Assembly: GCF_000717995.1 (NCBI RefSeq)
Contig: NZ_JODM01000059.1
Span: 1 to 12,156 of the forward strand
Origin: Streptomyces violaceorubidus
Lineage (GTDB): Bacteria; Actinomycetota; Actinomycetes; Streptomycetales; Streptomycetaceae
Direction: 5' to 3'
Length of the DNA stretch: 12,156 bases
Shown: piece after piece, positions 6,177 through 12,156 of the stretch
Layout: every line of letters begins with the position of its first letter
Position numbering within the stretch: position 1 is the first letter of the stretch
Made by a program: the position numbers and the translations under genes
Notes under the pieces: model-generated
The model's input: the letters and a program-made list of their open reading frames with translations, nothing else
Database searches by the model: none
Told to the model about the DNA's origin: nothing

Positions 6177-7268
6177 TCAGCCGAAGGTGAGGACCGGCTT
6201 CACCGCGCTGCCGTCGCGCATGGCGGCCACGGCGGCGCCGATCTCCTCGAAGGCGAAGGTGGTGACCAACCGGTCCACGGGGAAGAGGCCGCGCCGGTGC
6301 AGAGCGATCAGCTCGGGGACGAAGCGGGCGGGGTCGGAGTCGCCCTCCATCACCCCGTGGAGGCGGACCCCCTTGGTCATCAGGCGCATGATGTCGAAGG
6401 TCACCTCGCCACCGAGGCCGAGGAAGGCGAGCGCACCGCGCGGACGCAGCGCCGCGACGGCACGGTCGAGCACCTCGGGCCGACCCGTGGTCTCCACGAC
6501 ATGATGCGCCCCGCCGCCGGTCAGCCGGCGCACCTCAGCGACCAGACCGTCGCCCGGGGAGAGCGCCGCGCGGGCCCCCAGCCCGACGGCCAGGTCCCGA
6601 CGGGAGGCGACCGGGTCGACGGCCACCACCGGATCGCAGCCCACGGCCACCGCGGCCATCAGCGCGCTCAGCCCCACCCCGCCGGCCCCGAGGACCACGA
6701 ACGAGGTCCCCGGCTCGGGACGCAGCCGGTTGAGCACCGTCCCCGCGCCCGTCTGAGCGCCGCAGCCCAGGGGCGCGGCGAGGGCGGCCGGGAGGTCGGC
6801 GGGCACCTTGACCACTCCGCGCTCGTGGACCACGGCGTACGTCGCGAAGCTGGACTGCCCGAAGAAGCCGCCGTGCAGCGGGGCGCCGTCGAGACGCAGC
6901 GGGGTGCTGCCGTCCCCGCGCCCGCCGGAGAGGTTGAGGCCGCGCGCCGCGTCGCAGTACGCCGGATGCCCCGCGGCGCACTGCTCGCACGCACCGCAGC
7001 TGGCGAAGGTGAGGCAGACGGCGTCCCCCGGCACGACACCGGTCACCTCCGCCCCCACCGCCTCGACCCGGCCGGCGCCCTCGTGGCCGAAGACCATCGG
7101 GGTCAGCCGCCGGGGCCAGCGTGCCTGGATCCCCAGGTCCGTGTGGCACACGCCGGCCGCGGTCATCCTGACCAGCACCTCGCGCGGGCGCGGGTCCTCC
7201 AGCTCCACCTCCCGGACGGTGAACGGGGCGCCCGGCTCCCGGACGACCGCGGCGCGGGCACGCCTCAC
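6177..7268 (-). CDS. Zinc-dependent NAD(P) alcohol dehydrogenase, benzyl/allylic alcohol dehydrogenase type
   Basis: A 363-residue medium-chain dehydrogenase. Catalytic zinc ligands are C41 (GVCHTD), H62-E63 (GHEGAG) and C169 (LGCGAQTG); the structural zinc is held by C91, C94, C97 and C105. The nucleotide-binding motif GAGGVG is at 194-199, and an acidic residue (VAVDP) some 15 residues later favours NAD. The FFGQSSFATY stretch (135-144) is typical of the aryl/benzyl alcohol dehydrogenase branch, which also contains geraniol dehydrogenase. It would interconvert an alcohol and an aldehyde in the cytoplasm. The GTG start at 7266-7268 overlaps the TGA of the DUF4334 gene by four bases, with GGAG six bases before it, so the two are translationally coupled. 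The frame runs back to 7433, but that part lies over the upstream gene. Substrate is not determined; an isoprenoid alcohol or aldehyde would fit the neighbours (inference). Confidence 0.92.
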   Translation of the reverse strand: MRRARAAVVREPGAPFTVREVELEDPRPREVLVRMTAAGVCHTDLGIQARWPRRLTPMVFGHEGAGRVEAVGAEVTGVVPGDAVCLTFASCGACEQCAAGHPAYCDAARGLNLSGGRGDGSTPLRLDGAPLHGGFFGQSSFATYAVVHERGVVKVPADLPAALAAPLGCGAQTGAGTVLNRLRPEPGTSFVVLGAGGVGLSALMAAVAVGCDPVVAVDPVASRRDLAVGLGARAALSPGDGLVAEVRRLTGGGAHHVVETTGRPEVLDRAVAALRPRGALAFLGLGGEVTFDIMRLMTKGVRLHGVMEGDSDPARFVPELIALHRRGLFPVDRLVTTFAFEEIGAAVAAMRDGSAVKPVLTFG

Positions 7269-7732
7269 GCGCGCTCCAGGAAGAAGTAGTAGTAAGGCCC
7301 CTCGGCCGGCACGCCCTTGGCGTTCATGATGCCCATGAGGGTGGTGTCGCCGACCCGCTTGAAGTGGTCGAGGACCGGCCGGCCGTCGTAGACCATCGTG
7401 GCCGTCGACTCGCCGCGGAACTCCACGGTCCACAGGCTGGCCTCGCCCTTGCCCAGCTCCAGGTTGGAGTACAGCTCGCCCGCCGCGTCACGGCACATCA
7501 GCGGCTTGGCGTCGTGCACCGAGGCGAAGGTCTTCCCGTACCAGCCCGCCTTCGCCAGCTCGCCGTTGAGCGGGTGGCCGGTGTCGAACTCGCCGCCCTT
7601 CCACTCGCCGAGGATCTCCTCGGGCCGGACGGTGTCGAGTACGGCCCAGACCTCGTCCAGGGCGGCAGCCTCCACCCGGCCCCTCGTCTCGCGGAGCTCC
7701 TGGAAGCGGGTACGGGCCTCGAGCCGGTCCAT
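7265..7732 (-). CDS. GXWXG / DUF4334 domain protein of unknown function
   Basis: A 155-residue cytoplasmic protein. The N-terminal half holds the motif that names the GXWXG domain (GEWKG, 42-46), followed by FDTGHPLNG and a GWYGKTF stretch. The C-terminal part (about 95-153) matches DUF4334, with FKRVGDTTLMGIMNAKG and a closing YYYFFLER. I know no established function for the family and do not assign one. Its stop overlaps the GTG start of the alcohol dehydrogenase by four bases, which points to a joint role. The ATG at 7730-7732 has a GAGAGGA site upstream. A second ATG at 7754-7756 would add eight residues and overlap the TetR stop as ATGA, but shows no ribosome-binding site; either start is possible. 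Confidence 0.85.
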   Translation of the reverse strand: MDRLEARTRFQELRETRGRVEAAALDEVWAVLDTVRPEEILGEWKGGEFDTGHPLNGELAKAGWYGKTFASVHDAKPLMCRDAAGELYSNLELGKGEASLWTVEFRGESTATMVYDGRPVLDHFKRVGDTTLMGIMNAKGVPAEGPYYYFFLERA

Positions 7733-7752
7733 GAGGTGTCCTCTCGTCGATG

Positions 7753-8424
7753 TCATCGGGAGCTGTACGGTGCCGGGTCCTGGAGGGCGGGGGAGGGCAC
7801 GGGGTGCCCCACGGTGCCCAGGCACAGCAGGACGTGGCGTTCGGCGACCTGTTCCGCGGTGAGCGGTCCGTCGGGACGGAACCAGTTGGCGACGCCCTGG
7901 CACATGATGAGGACCGCGCGGACGGCGTCGGCCGGGATCGGGGTGGTGAACACGCCCTCGGCGCGGCCGGCTTCGACCGTGTCGAGCAGCATGTGCTGGA
8001 GATAGTCGCGCAGGGCCACGTAGCGCGCCCGGTTGGCGGGCTCCAGGCTGCGTATCTCGGTGTCCAGGAACGCCAGCGACCTGCGGTGGGCCATGGAGAG
8101 CACGATCGACTCGACCATGCCGCAGAACCGCGCCAGCGGAGCGGGCCCCGCCTCCGCGGCGGCCGCCCGGCAGCGGTCCAGGACGTCCTTGATCGACATC
8201 TCCAGCAGGGTGGCCAGCAGGGCCTGCTTGTTCTCGTAGTGGTAGTACAGCGCGGGCACGGTGACGCCGACCCGGCCGGCGATGTGCCGTACCGAAGTGC
8301 CGTGGTAGCCGTGCTCGTTGAAGGCCGCCATGGCGTGCACCAGGATCGGGTGCAGGTCCAGCGGCCCGTAGGAACGCCAGTGCCGCGCCGTGGTCGTGCT
8401 GTCCTGGCTCTGCTCGGTGCTCAA
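7753..8424 (-). CDS. TetR-family transcriptional regulator
   Basis: A 223-residue protein with an N-terminal TetR DNA-binding domain (about residues 22-72; recognition region VTVPALYYHYENK) and a helical ligand-binding C-terminal domain, the usual length for the family. It is the first gene of the TetR - DUF4334 - alcohol dehydrogenase unit and is divergent from the racemase operon. That layout commonly means the regulator represses itself and its divergent neighbour. Two palindromes with the half-site CTTAGCGA in the shared upstream region support this. The TTG at 8422-8424 is the only start before the DNA-binding domain that has a good site (GAGGAG, about seven bases upstream). The ligand is probably an acyl-CoA or related pathway intermediate (inference from the neighbours). 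Confidence 0.92.
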   Translation of the reverse strand: MSTEQSQDSTTTARHWRSYGPLDLHPILVHAMAAFNEHGYHGTSVRHIAGRVGVTVPALYYHYENKQALLATLLEMSIKDVLDRCRAAAAEAGPAPLARFCGMVESIVLSMAHRRSLAFLDTEIRSLEPANRARYVALRDYLQHMLLDTVEAGRAEGVFTTPIPADAVRAVLIMCQGVANWFRPDGPLTAEQVAERHVLLCLGTVGHPVPSPALQDPAPYSSR

Positions 8425-8459
8425 CGACGTCTCCTCGGAATCAGTGCCTGCCCCGGGAG

Positions 8460-8475
8460 CTTAGCGATCGATAAG
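8460..8475. promoter_or_regulatory. Candidate TetR operator upstream of the tetR gene
   Basis: CTTAGCGATCGATAAG is a 16-bp inverted repeat with seven of eight pairs matching. It begins 36 bases before the tetR start, where it could overlap the promoter and allow self-repression. It shares the CTTAGCGA half-site with the palindrome at 8601-8620, although the spacing between arms differs. Confidence 0.5.
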
Positions 8476-8571
8476 TGATTGCGGGAGAGGTGCGGCCAAT
8501 TCACCGGGGCAGTGCGCGGCTCGGTCCCCCCTGGCCGTCAAGTACCGCGTAAATTCCCGCCGTTCGGGACG

Positions 8572-8600
8572 TTGACCGATCGCCTGGACGCTTCTACGTT
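8572..8600 (+). promoter_or_regulatory. Predicted promoter of the racemase - F420 enzyme - acyl-CoA dehydrogenase - thiolase operon
   Basis: TTGACC at 8572-8577 and TACGTT at 8595-8600 are separated by exactly 17 bp, a close match to the vegetative sigma factor consensus. Transcription would start near 8606-8608, about 60 bases before the racemase ATG, and the start point would fall inside the palindrome at 8601-8620. Confidence 0.65.
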
Positions 8601-8620
8601 CTTAGCGAACGCTCAGTAAG
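8601..8620. promoter_or_regulatory. Candidate TetR operator over the operon transcription start
   Basis: CTTAGCGAACGCTCAGTAAG is a 20-bp imperfect palindrome with seven of ten pairs matching. It begins immediately after the predicted -10 box and covers the expected transcription start, the usual place for a repressor site. Its half-site CTTAGCGA also occurs at 8460-8467. The adjacent divergent TetR (7753-8424) is the obvious candidate to bind it. Confidence 0.6.
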
Positions 8621-8667
8621 GTCCCGGTCGTGCGGCGGCGAGCCCCCGCGCCCCGAGAGAGGAACCC

Positions 8668-9828
8668 ATGAGCCACCACCCTGATCCCCCCACCCGCGTC
8701 AGCGCCGGGCCGCTGGACGGCGTGCGCGTGGTCGAGCTGGCCGGCATCGGCCCCGGCCCGTTCGCCGCGATGCTGCTCGGCGACCTGGGCGCCGACGTGG
8801 TGCGCGTCGACCGGCCCACCCCGGGCCCGCTCGCCGGCGACCCCGCCCACGACGTGACCAACCGCAACAAGCGCTCGGTCGTGGTCGACCTCAAGGCACC
8901 CGGCGGACCGGACACCGTACGGGCCCTGGCCGCACGCGCGGACATCCTGGTGGAGGGGTACCGCCCGGGCGTCGCCGAGCGGCTCGGGGTCGGCCCCGAG
9001 GAGTGCATGGCCGCCAACCCCGCCCTGGTGTACGGCCGGATGACCGGCTGGGGCCAGCGGGGGCCGCTCGCGCCCCTGGCCGGTCACGACATCGGCTACA
9101 TCGCCACGGCCGGCGCCCTCTCCCTGATCGGGGCGGCGGACGGACCGCCCGCCGTCCCCGCCAACCTGCTCGGCGACTACGCGGGCGGCTCGCTCTACCT
9201 GACCACCGGCGTCCTGGCCGCGCTGCTCACCGCCCGCACCACCGGCCGCGGCCAGGTGGTGGACGCCGCGATCGTCGACGGCACTGCCCACCTCACCGCG
9301 CTCTTCTGGGGCATGCTCGCCGCGGGAACCTGGCGCGAGGTCCGCGGGAGCAACCTGCTCGACGGAGGCTGCCCGTACTACCGGGTCTACGAGACCGGCG
9401 ACGGCGGCTGGATGGCGGTCGGCGCCCTGGAACCGCGCTTCTACACCACCTTCGTCGCCCTGCTGGGCCTGGACGGCGAGGACCTGCCGGACCGTGCCGA
9501 CCCGCGCAACTGGCCCGCACTGCAGGCCCGGTTCACCGCCCGCTTCAAGACCGCCTCCCGCGCGGAGTGGACAGCCGTCTTCGAGGGCACCGACGCCTGC
9601 GTCGCCCCCGTCCTGTCCCTGCGCGAGGCGGCGGAGCACCCGCACCTGACCGGCCGCGGCACCTACACCGAGGCCCACGGCGTCACCCAGCCGGCGCCCG
9701 CCCCGCGCTTCTCCGCCACCCCCGGCACCCTGCGCCTGCCGCCCGCCGTCCCCGGCGCGCACACCGCCGAGGTGGCCCGTGACTGGGACCTGCCCCGCCT
9801 GTCCGAACCCCCGAAGGGCCACCGCTGA
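8668..9828 (+). CDS. mcr: Alpha-methylacyl-CoA racemase (family III CoA transferase fold)
   Basis: A 386-residue enzyme closely resembling Mycobacterium tuberculosis MCR along its whole length (VVELAGIGPGP, ARADILVEGYRPGV, RMTGWGQ, GQVVDAAIVDG). It interconverts the 2R and 2S forms of 2-methylacyl-CoA so that branched chains can enter beta-oxidation. The three catalytic residues known from MCR (H126, D156, E241) appear at a constant offset of 14: H140 (GHDI), D170 (LLGDY) and E255 (ALEP). The offset reflects a short N-terminal extension; length is otherwise typical. The ATG is preceded by GAGAGGAA with good spacing. It is the first gene of a plus-strand operon, and its stop overlaps the ATG of the next gene by one base (TGATG). 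A CoA transferase role is possible in this superfamily, but the catalytic set favours a racemase. Confidence 0.95.
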   Translation: MSHHPDPPTRVSAGPLDGVRVVELAGIGPGPFAAMLLGDLGADVVRVDRPTPGPLAGDPAHDVTNRNKRSVVVDLKAPGGPDTVRALAARADILVEGYRPGVAERLGVGPEECMAANPALVYGRMTGWGQRGPLAPLAGHDIGYIATAGALSLIGAADGPPAVPANLLGDYAGGSLYLTTGVLAALLTARTTGRGQVVDAAIVDGTAHLTALFWGMLAAGTWREVRGSNLLDGGCPYYRVYETGDGGWMAVGALEPRFYTTFVALLGLDGEDLPDRADPRNWPALQARFTARFKTASRAEWTAVFEGTDACVAPVLSLREAAEHPHLTGRGTYTEAHGVTQPAPAPRFSATPGTLRLPPAVPGAHTAEVARDWDLPRLSEPPKGHR

Positions 9829-10853
9829 TGGAACTGTCCTCACCGCTGACGTACACGGGCGACCCGCGGGCGGCCGCGGACCGGGCCGCCGCCCTGGAGT
9901 CCGCGGGACTCGACGCCGTGTGGGTGGCCGAGGCGTACGGCTTCGACTCCCCGACGATCATGGGCTATCTGGCCGCAAGGACCGAGCGCATGCGCATCGG
10001 CTCGGCCATCCTGAACGTCTACTCGCGCAGCCCCGCCCTGATCGCCCAGACCGCCGCTGGACTCGACGCCCTCACCGGCGGCCGGGCCGTTCTCGGCATC
10101 GGCGCCTCCGGGCCCCAGGTGGTCGAGGGCTGGCACGGCCGCCGCTACGACCGCCCGCTGGGCCGCACCCGCGAGGTCATCGAACTGTCGCGGCGGATCT
10201 GGCGGCGCGAGGTGATCGAGCACCACGGCATCACCGACCTGCCCCTGCCCCCCGAGAAGGGCGGCACCCACGGCAAACCCCTGAAGCTGCTCACCCACCC
10301 GGTGCGCGACACCATCCCCGTCCACGTCGCCGCGCTCGGCCCGGCCAACGTCCGGATGACCGCCGAACTGGCCGACGGCTGGCTGCCCTTCCTCTACGCC
10401 CCGGAGCACGCCGCCAAGGTCTGGGGCCAGGCCCTGGCCGAGGGCGCCGCACGGCGCGACCGGGCACTGGGACCGCTGGCCGTCGTCGCGGGCGGCCTGC
10501 TCGCCATCGACGACGACGCCGAAGCGGTCCGCGACCTGATGCGCCCCACCGTCGCCCTGTACGTCGGCGGCATGGGCGCCCCGGGCCGCAACTTCTACCA
10601 CGACCTGATCTGCTCCTACGGCTACGAGGCCGCCGCGGCCGCCGTCCAGGAGCACTACCTGGCGGGCCGCAAGAAGGACGCGGAGGCCGCCGTCCCCGCC
10701 GAACTGCTGGAACAGATCTGCCTGGCCGGTCCCGAGGGCCACGTCCGCGAACGCGTCGAGGCGTTCCGCGAGTCGGGCGTGACGATGCTCAACGTCACGC
10801 CCGTGGGAGCGGAGCCCGCCCGGCTGATCGAGCGAGTGAGGAGTTGGCTGTGA
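9828..10853 (+). CDS. LLM-class F420-dependent oxidoreductase, Rv3520c-like
   Basis: A 341-residue protein of the luciferase-like TIM-barrel family. The stretch GIGASGPQVVEGWHG (90-104) is typical of the F420-using Rv3520c group, and other family features (VWVAEAYGFDSPTIM, 31-45; PVHVAALGPANVRM near the middle) are present. Members use the deazaflavin F420 for two-electron oxidation or reduction of mostly unknown substrates in the cytoplasm. Placed between an alpha-methylacyl-CoA racemase and an acyl-CoA dehydrogenase with overlapping ends, it probably acts on an acyl-CoA or precursor of the same pathway (inference). Translation is likely coupled: the ATG overlaps the racemase stop as TGATG and has only a weak ribosome-binding site, while its own stop overlaps the next GTG start by four bases. 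Use of F420 rather than FMN is inferred from the subfamily. Confidence 0.88.
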   Translation: MELSSPLTYTGDPRAAADRAAALESAGLDAVWVAEAYGFDSPTIMGYLAARTERMRIGSAILNVYSRSPALIAQTAAGLDALTGGRAVLGIGASGPQVVEGWHGRRYDRPLGRTREVIELSRRIWRREVIEHHGITDLPLPPEKGGTHGKPLKLLTHPVRDTIPVHVAALGPANVRMTAELADGWLPFLYAPEHAAKVWGQALAEGAARRDRALGPLAVVAGGLLAIDDDAEAVRDLMRPTVALYVGGMGAPGRNFYHDLICSYGYEAAAAAVQEHYLAGRKKDAEAAVPAELLEQICLAGPEGHVRERVEAFRESGVTMLNVTPVGAEPARLIERVRSWL

Positions 10854-11998
10854 CCTTGCAGCGAGACCTGTACGACCCCGATCACGAAGTCTTCCGCGAC
10901 ACCGTGCGCGCCTTCCTCGCCAAGGAGGTGGTCCCGCACCACGAACGCTGGGAACGCAACGGCATCGTCGACCGCGAGGTCTGGTACGCGGCGGGACGGC
11001 AGGGCCTGCTGGGGCCGGCCGTCGACGAGGAGTACGGCGGCGGTGGCACCGAAGACTTCCGCTACAGCGCGGTGCTCATCGAGGAGTTCGCCCGCGCCGG
11101 AGCCTCCGGACTGGCCCTGAGCCTGCACAACGACATCGTCGGCCCCTACCTCACCCGGCTCGCCACCGAGGAGCAGAAGCGGCGCTGGCTGCCCGGCTTC
11201 GTCTCCGGGGACATCGTCACCGCCATCGCCATGACCGAACCCGGGGCCGGTTCCGACCTTCAGGGCATCCGCACCACCGCCACCGACCACGGCGACCACT
11301 ACCTGCTCAACGGCTCGAAGACCTTCATCTCCAACGGCATCCTCGCCGACCTCGTCGTCGTGGTCGCCCGCACCACGCCCGAGGGCGGCAGCGCGGGGCA
11401 GAGCCTGCTCGTCGTGGAACGCGGCGCGGAGGGCTTCGAACGCGGCCGCAACCTCGCGAAGATCGGACAGAAGGCCCAGGACACCGCCGAGTTGTTCTTC
11501 AACGACGTACGCGTCCCCAAGGAGAACCTGCTCGGTGAGGAGAACCGCGCCTTCACCTGTCTGATGGGCAACCTCGCCCAGGAGCGGCTGGCCATCGCGG
11601 TCGGCGCCGCCGCGGCGGCCGAGGAGATCCTCGACGTCACCACCGGGTACGTGAAGGAGCGCGAGGCCTTCGGCCGGCCGCTGGCGGGGCTCCAGCACGT
11701 CCGCTTCGAGATCGCCGAGATGGCCACAGAGGCAGCGGTCACCCGCACCTTCCTGGACCGCTGCATCACCGAGCACGTGGCGGGGCAGCTCGACCCCGTG
11801 CACGCCTCGATGGCCAAGTGGTGGGCCACCGAACTCCAGAAGCGGGTCGTCGACCGGTGCCTGCAACTGCACGGCGGCTACGGCTACATGAGCGAGTACC
11901 GGGTGGCGCGGGCCTTCCTCGACAGCCGCGTCCAGACCATCTACGGCGGCACCACCGAGATCATGAAGGAGATCATCGGCCGCTCCCTCCTCGGTTGA
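10850..11998 (+). CDS. fadE: Acyl-CoA dehydrogenase, LCAD/isovaleryl-CoA dehydrogenase type
   Basis: A 382-residue FAD enzyme for the first oxidation of beta-oxidation, making a 2-enoyl-CoA and passing electrons to ETF. The flavin and substrate stretches are typical: AIAMTEPGAGSDLQGIRTTA (125-144), GSKTFISNG (155-163) and the C-terminal LHGGYGYMSEY (340-350). At the usual MCAD-type catalytic place the sequence is YGGT (G366 replaces Glu), but a glutamate is present in AQERLAI (E245), where long-chain and isovaleryl-CoA dehydrogenases carry theirs. This suits long or branched substrates. The GTG start at 10850 overlaps the preceding stop by four bases and has GAGGAG six bases before it. The frame is open further upstream, but that DNA belongs to the F420 enzyme gene. 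The exact chain type is inference. Confidence 0.95.
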   Translation: MTLQRDLYDPDHEVFRDTVRAFLAKEVVPHHERWERNGIVDREVWYAAGRQGLLGPAVDEEYGGGGTEDFRYSAVLIEEFARAGASGLALSLHNDIVGPYLTRLATEEQKRRWLPGFVSGDIVTAIAMTEPGAGSDLQGIRTTATDHGDHYLLNGSKTFISNGILADLVVVVARTTPEGGSAGQSLLVVERGAEGFERGRNLAKIGQKAQDTAELFFNDVRVPKENLLGEENRAFTCLMGNLAQERLAIAVGAAAAAEEILDVTTGYVKEREAFGRPLAGLQHVRFEIAEMATEAAVTRTFLDRCITEHVAGQLDPVHASMAKWWATELQKRVVDRCLQLHGGYGYMSEYRVARAFLDSRVQTIYGGTTEIMKEIIGRSLLG

Positions 11999-12057
11999 GC
12001 CGCCGACCGTCCCCATCGACGCACCACCCGCCCCACACCCACTGGGAGGACCCCGAG

Positions 12058-12156
12058 GTGAGCACCGAAGCGTACGTGTACGACGCGATCCGCACCCCGC
12101 GCGGACGCGGCAAGGCGAACGGCGCCCTGCACGGCACGAAGCCGATCGACCTGGTG
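12058..12156 (+). CDS. Acetyl-CoA acetyltransferase (thiolase), N-terminal fragment cut by window end
   Basis: First 33 residues only. They read as the start of a FadA-type thiolase: EAYVYDAIRTPRGRGKANG followed by LHGTKPIDLV. Thiolases cleave 3-ketoacyl-CoA to acetyl-CoA or propionyl-CoA and a shortened acyl-CoA, the last step of beta-oxidation. The GTG at 12058 has GGGAGGA about seven bases upstream and lies 59 bp after the acyl-CoA dehydrogenase stop, in the same direction, so it is probably the fourth gene of the operon. The active-site cysteine is beyond the window. Confidence 0.85.
   Translation, partial: MSTEAYVYDAIRTPRGRGKANGALHGTKPIDLV

Noticed and set aside
7269..7433. Upstream extension of the alcohol dehydrogenase
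   Set aside because: The extra frame lies entirely over the DUF4334 gene, and the GTG at 7268 has a ribosome-binding site and the usual four-base overlap.
11774..11780. CACGTG in the acyl-CoA dehydrogenase gene as a further regulatory palindrome
   Set aside because: It is inside coding sequence, lacks extended symmetry, and this hexamer is expected several times by chance in 12 kb of such composition.
10655..12016. 453-residue minus-strand frame opposite the acyl-CoA dehydrogenase
   Set aside because: It is the antisense shadow of a fully recognisable enzyme; its translation shows no family pattern.

Overview
The window looks like Streptomyces or a close relative. Base composition is very GC-rich, coding regions carry strong G/C third-position bias, ribosome-binding sites are GGAGG-type, and GTG and TTG starts are used alongside ATG. 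The proteins are typical of actinomycetes: an MbtH protein, a latex-clearing-type oxygenase, an F420-type oxidoreductase and a mycobacterial-type alpha-methylacyl-CoA racemase. I see no tRNA, rRNA, CRISPR array, insertion sequence or phage gene.

Left part (1-3214, minus strand) is the edge of a nonribosomal peptide cluster. Read in the direction of transcription it holds a flavin monooxygenase of the acyl-CoA dehydrogenase fold (2021-3214), a small MbtH protein (1601-1816), and the start of an NRPS with an EntF-like condensation domain running into an adenylation domain cut by the window edge (1-1518). The upstream regions of the monooxygenase and of mbtH share a short element (ACRTGTGCTC). 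It occurs three times at an exact 18-bp period upstream of mbtH, next to overlapping inverted repeats, so the two units may answer to one regulator.

Middle part (3215-4834, plus strand): a 411-bp divergent intergenic region with a plausible promoter, then lcp, a Tat-exported heme oxygenase of the latex clearing protein (rubber oxygenase) family with its known active-site residues present.

Right part (4868-12156) is catabolic. On the minus strand, in transcription order, lie a TetR regulator (7753-8424), a GXWXG/DUF4334 protein of unknown function (7265-7732), a zinc alcohol dehydrogenase of the benzyl/allylic alcohol type (6177-7268), and after a 100-bp gap a regulator made of two fused TetR units (4868-6076). 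Divergently on the plus strand is a tightly packed operon: alpha-methylacyl-CoA racemase (8668-9828), Rv3520c-like F420 oxidoreductase (9828-10853), an LCAD/IVD-type acyl-CoA dehydrogenase (10850-11998) and a thiolase cut by the window end (12058 on). The 243-bp divergent region carries a good promoter for the racemase operon and two palindromes sharing the half-site CTTAGCGA, which are candidate operators for the adjacent TetR.

Working model (inference): an exported oxygenase cleaves polyisoprene, and the neighbouring cytoplasmic enzymes suit oxidation of allylic or aryl alcohols and beta-oxidation of methyl-branched acyl-CoAs, the kind of products polyisoprene cleavage would feed in. The adjacency is visible in the sequence; the pathway link is not proven by it.
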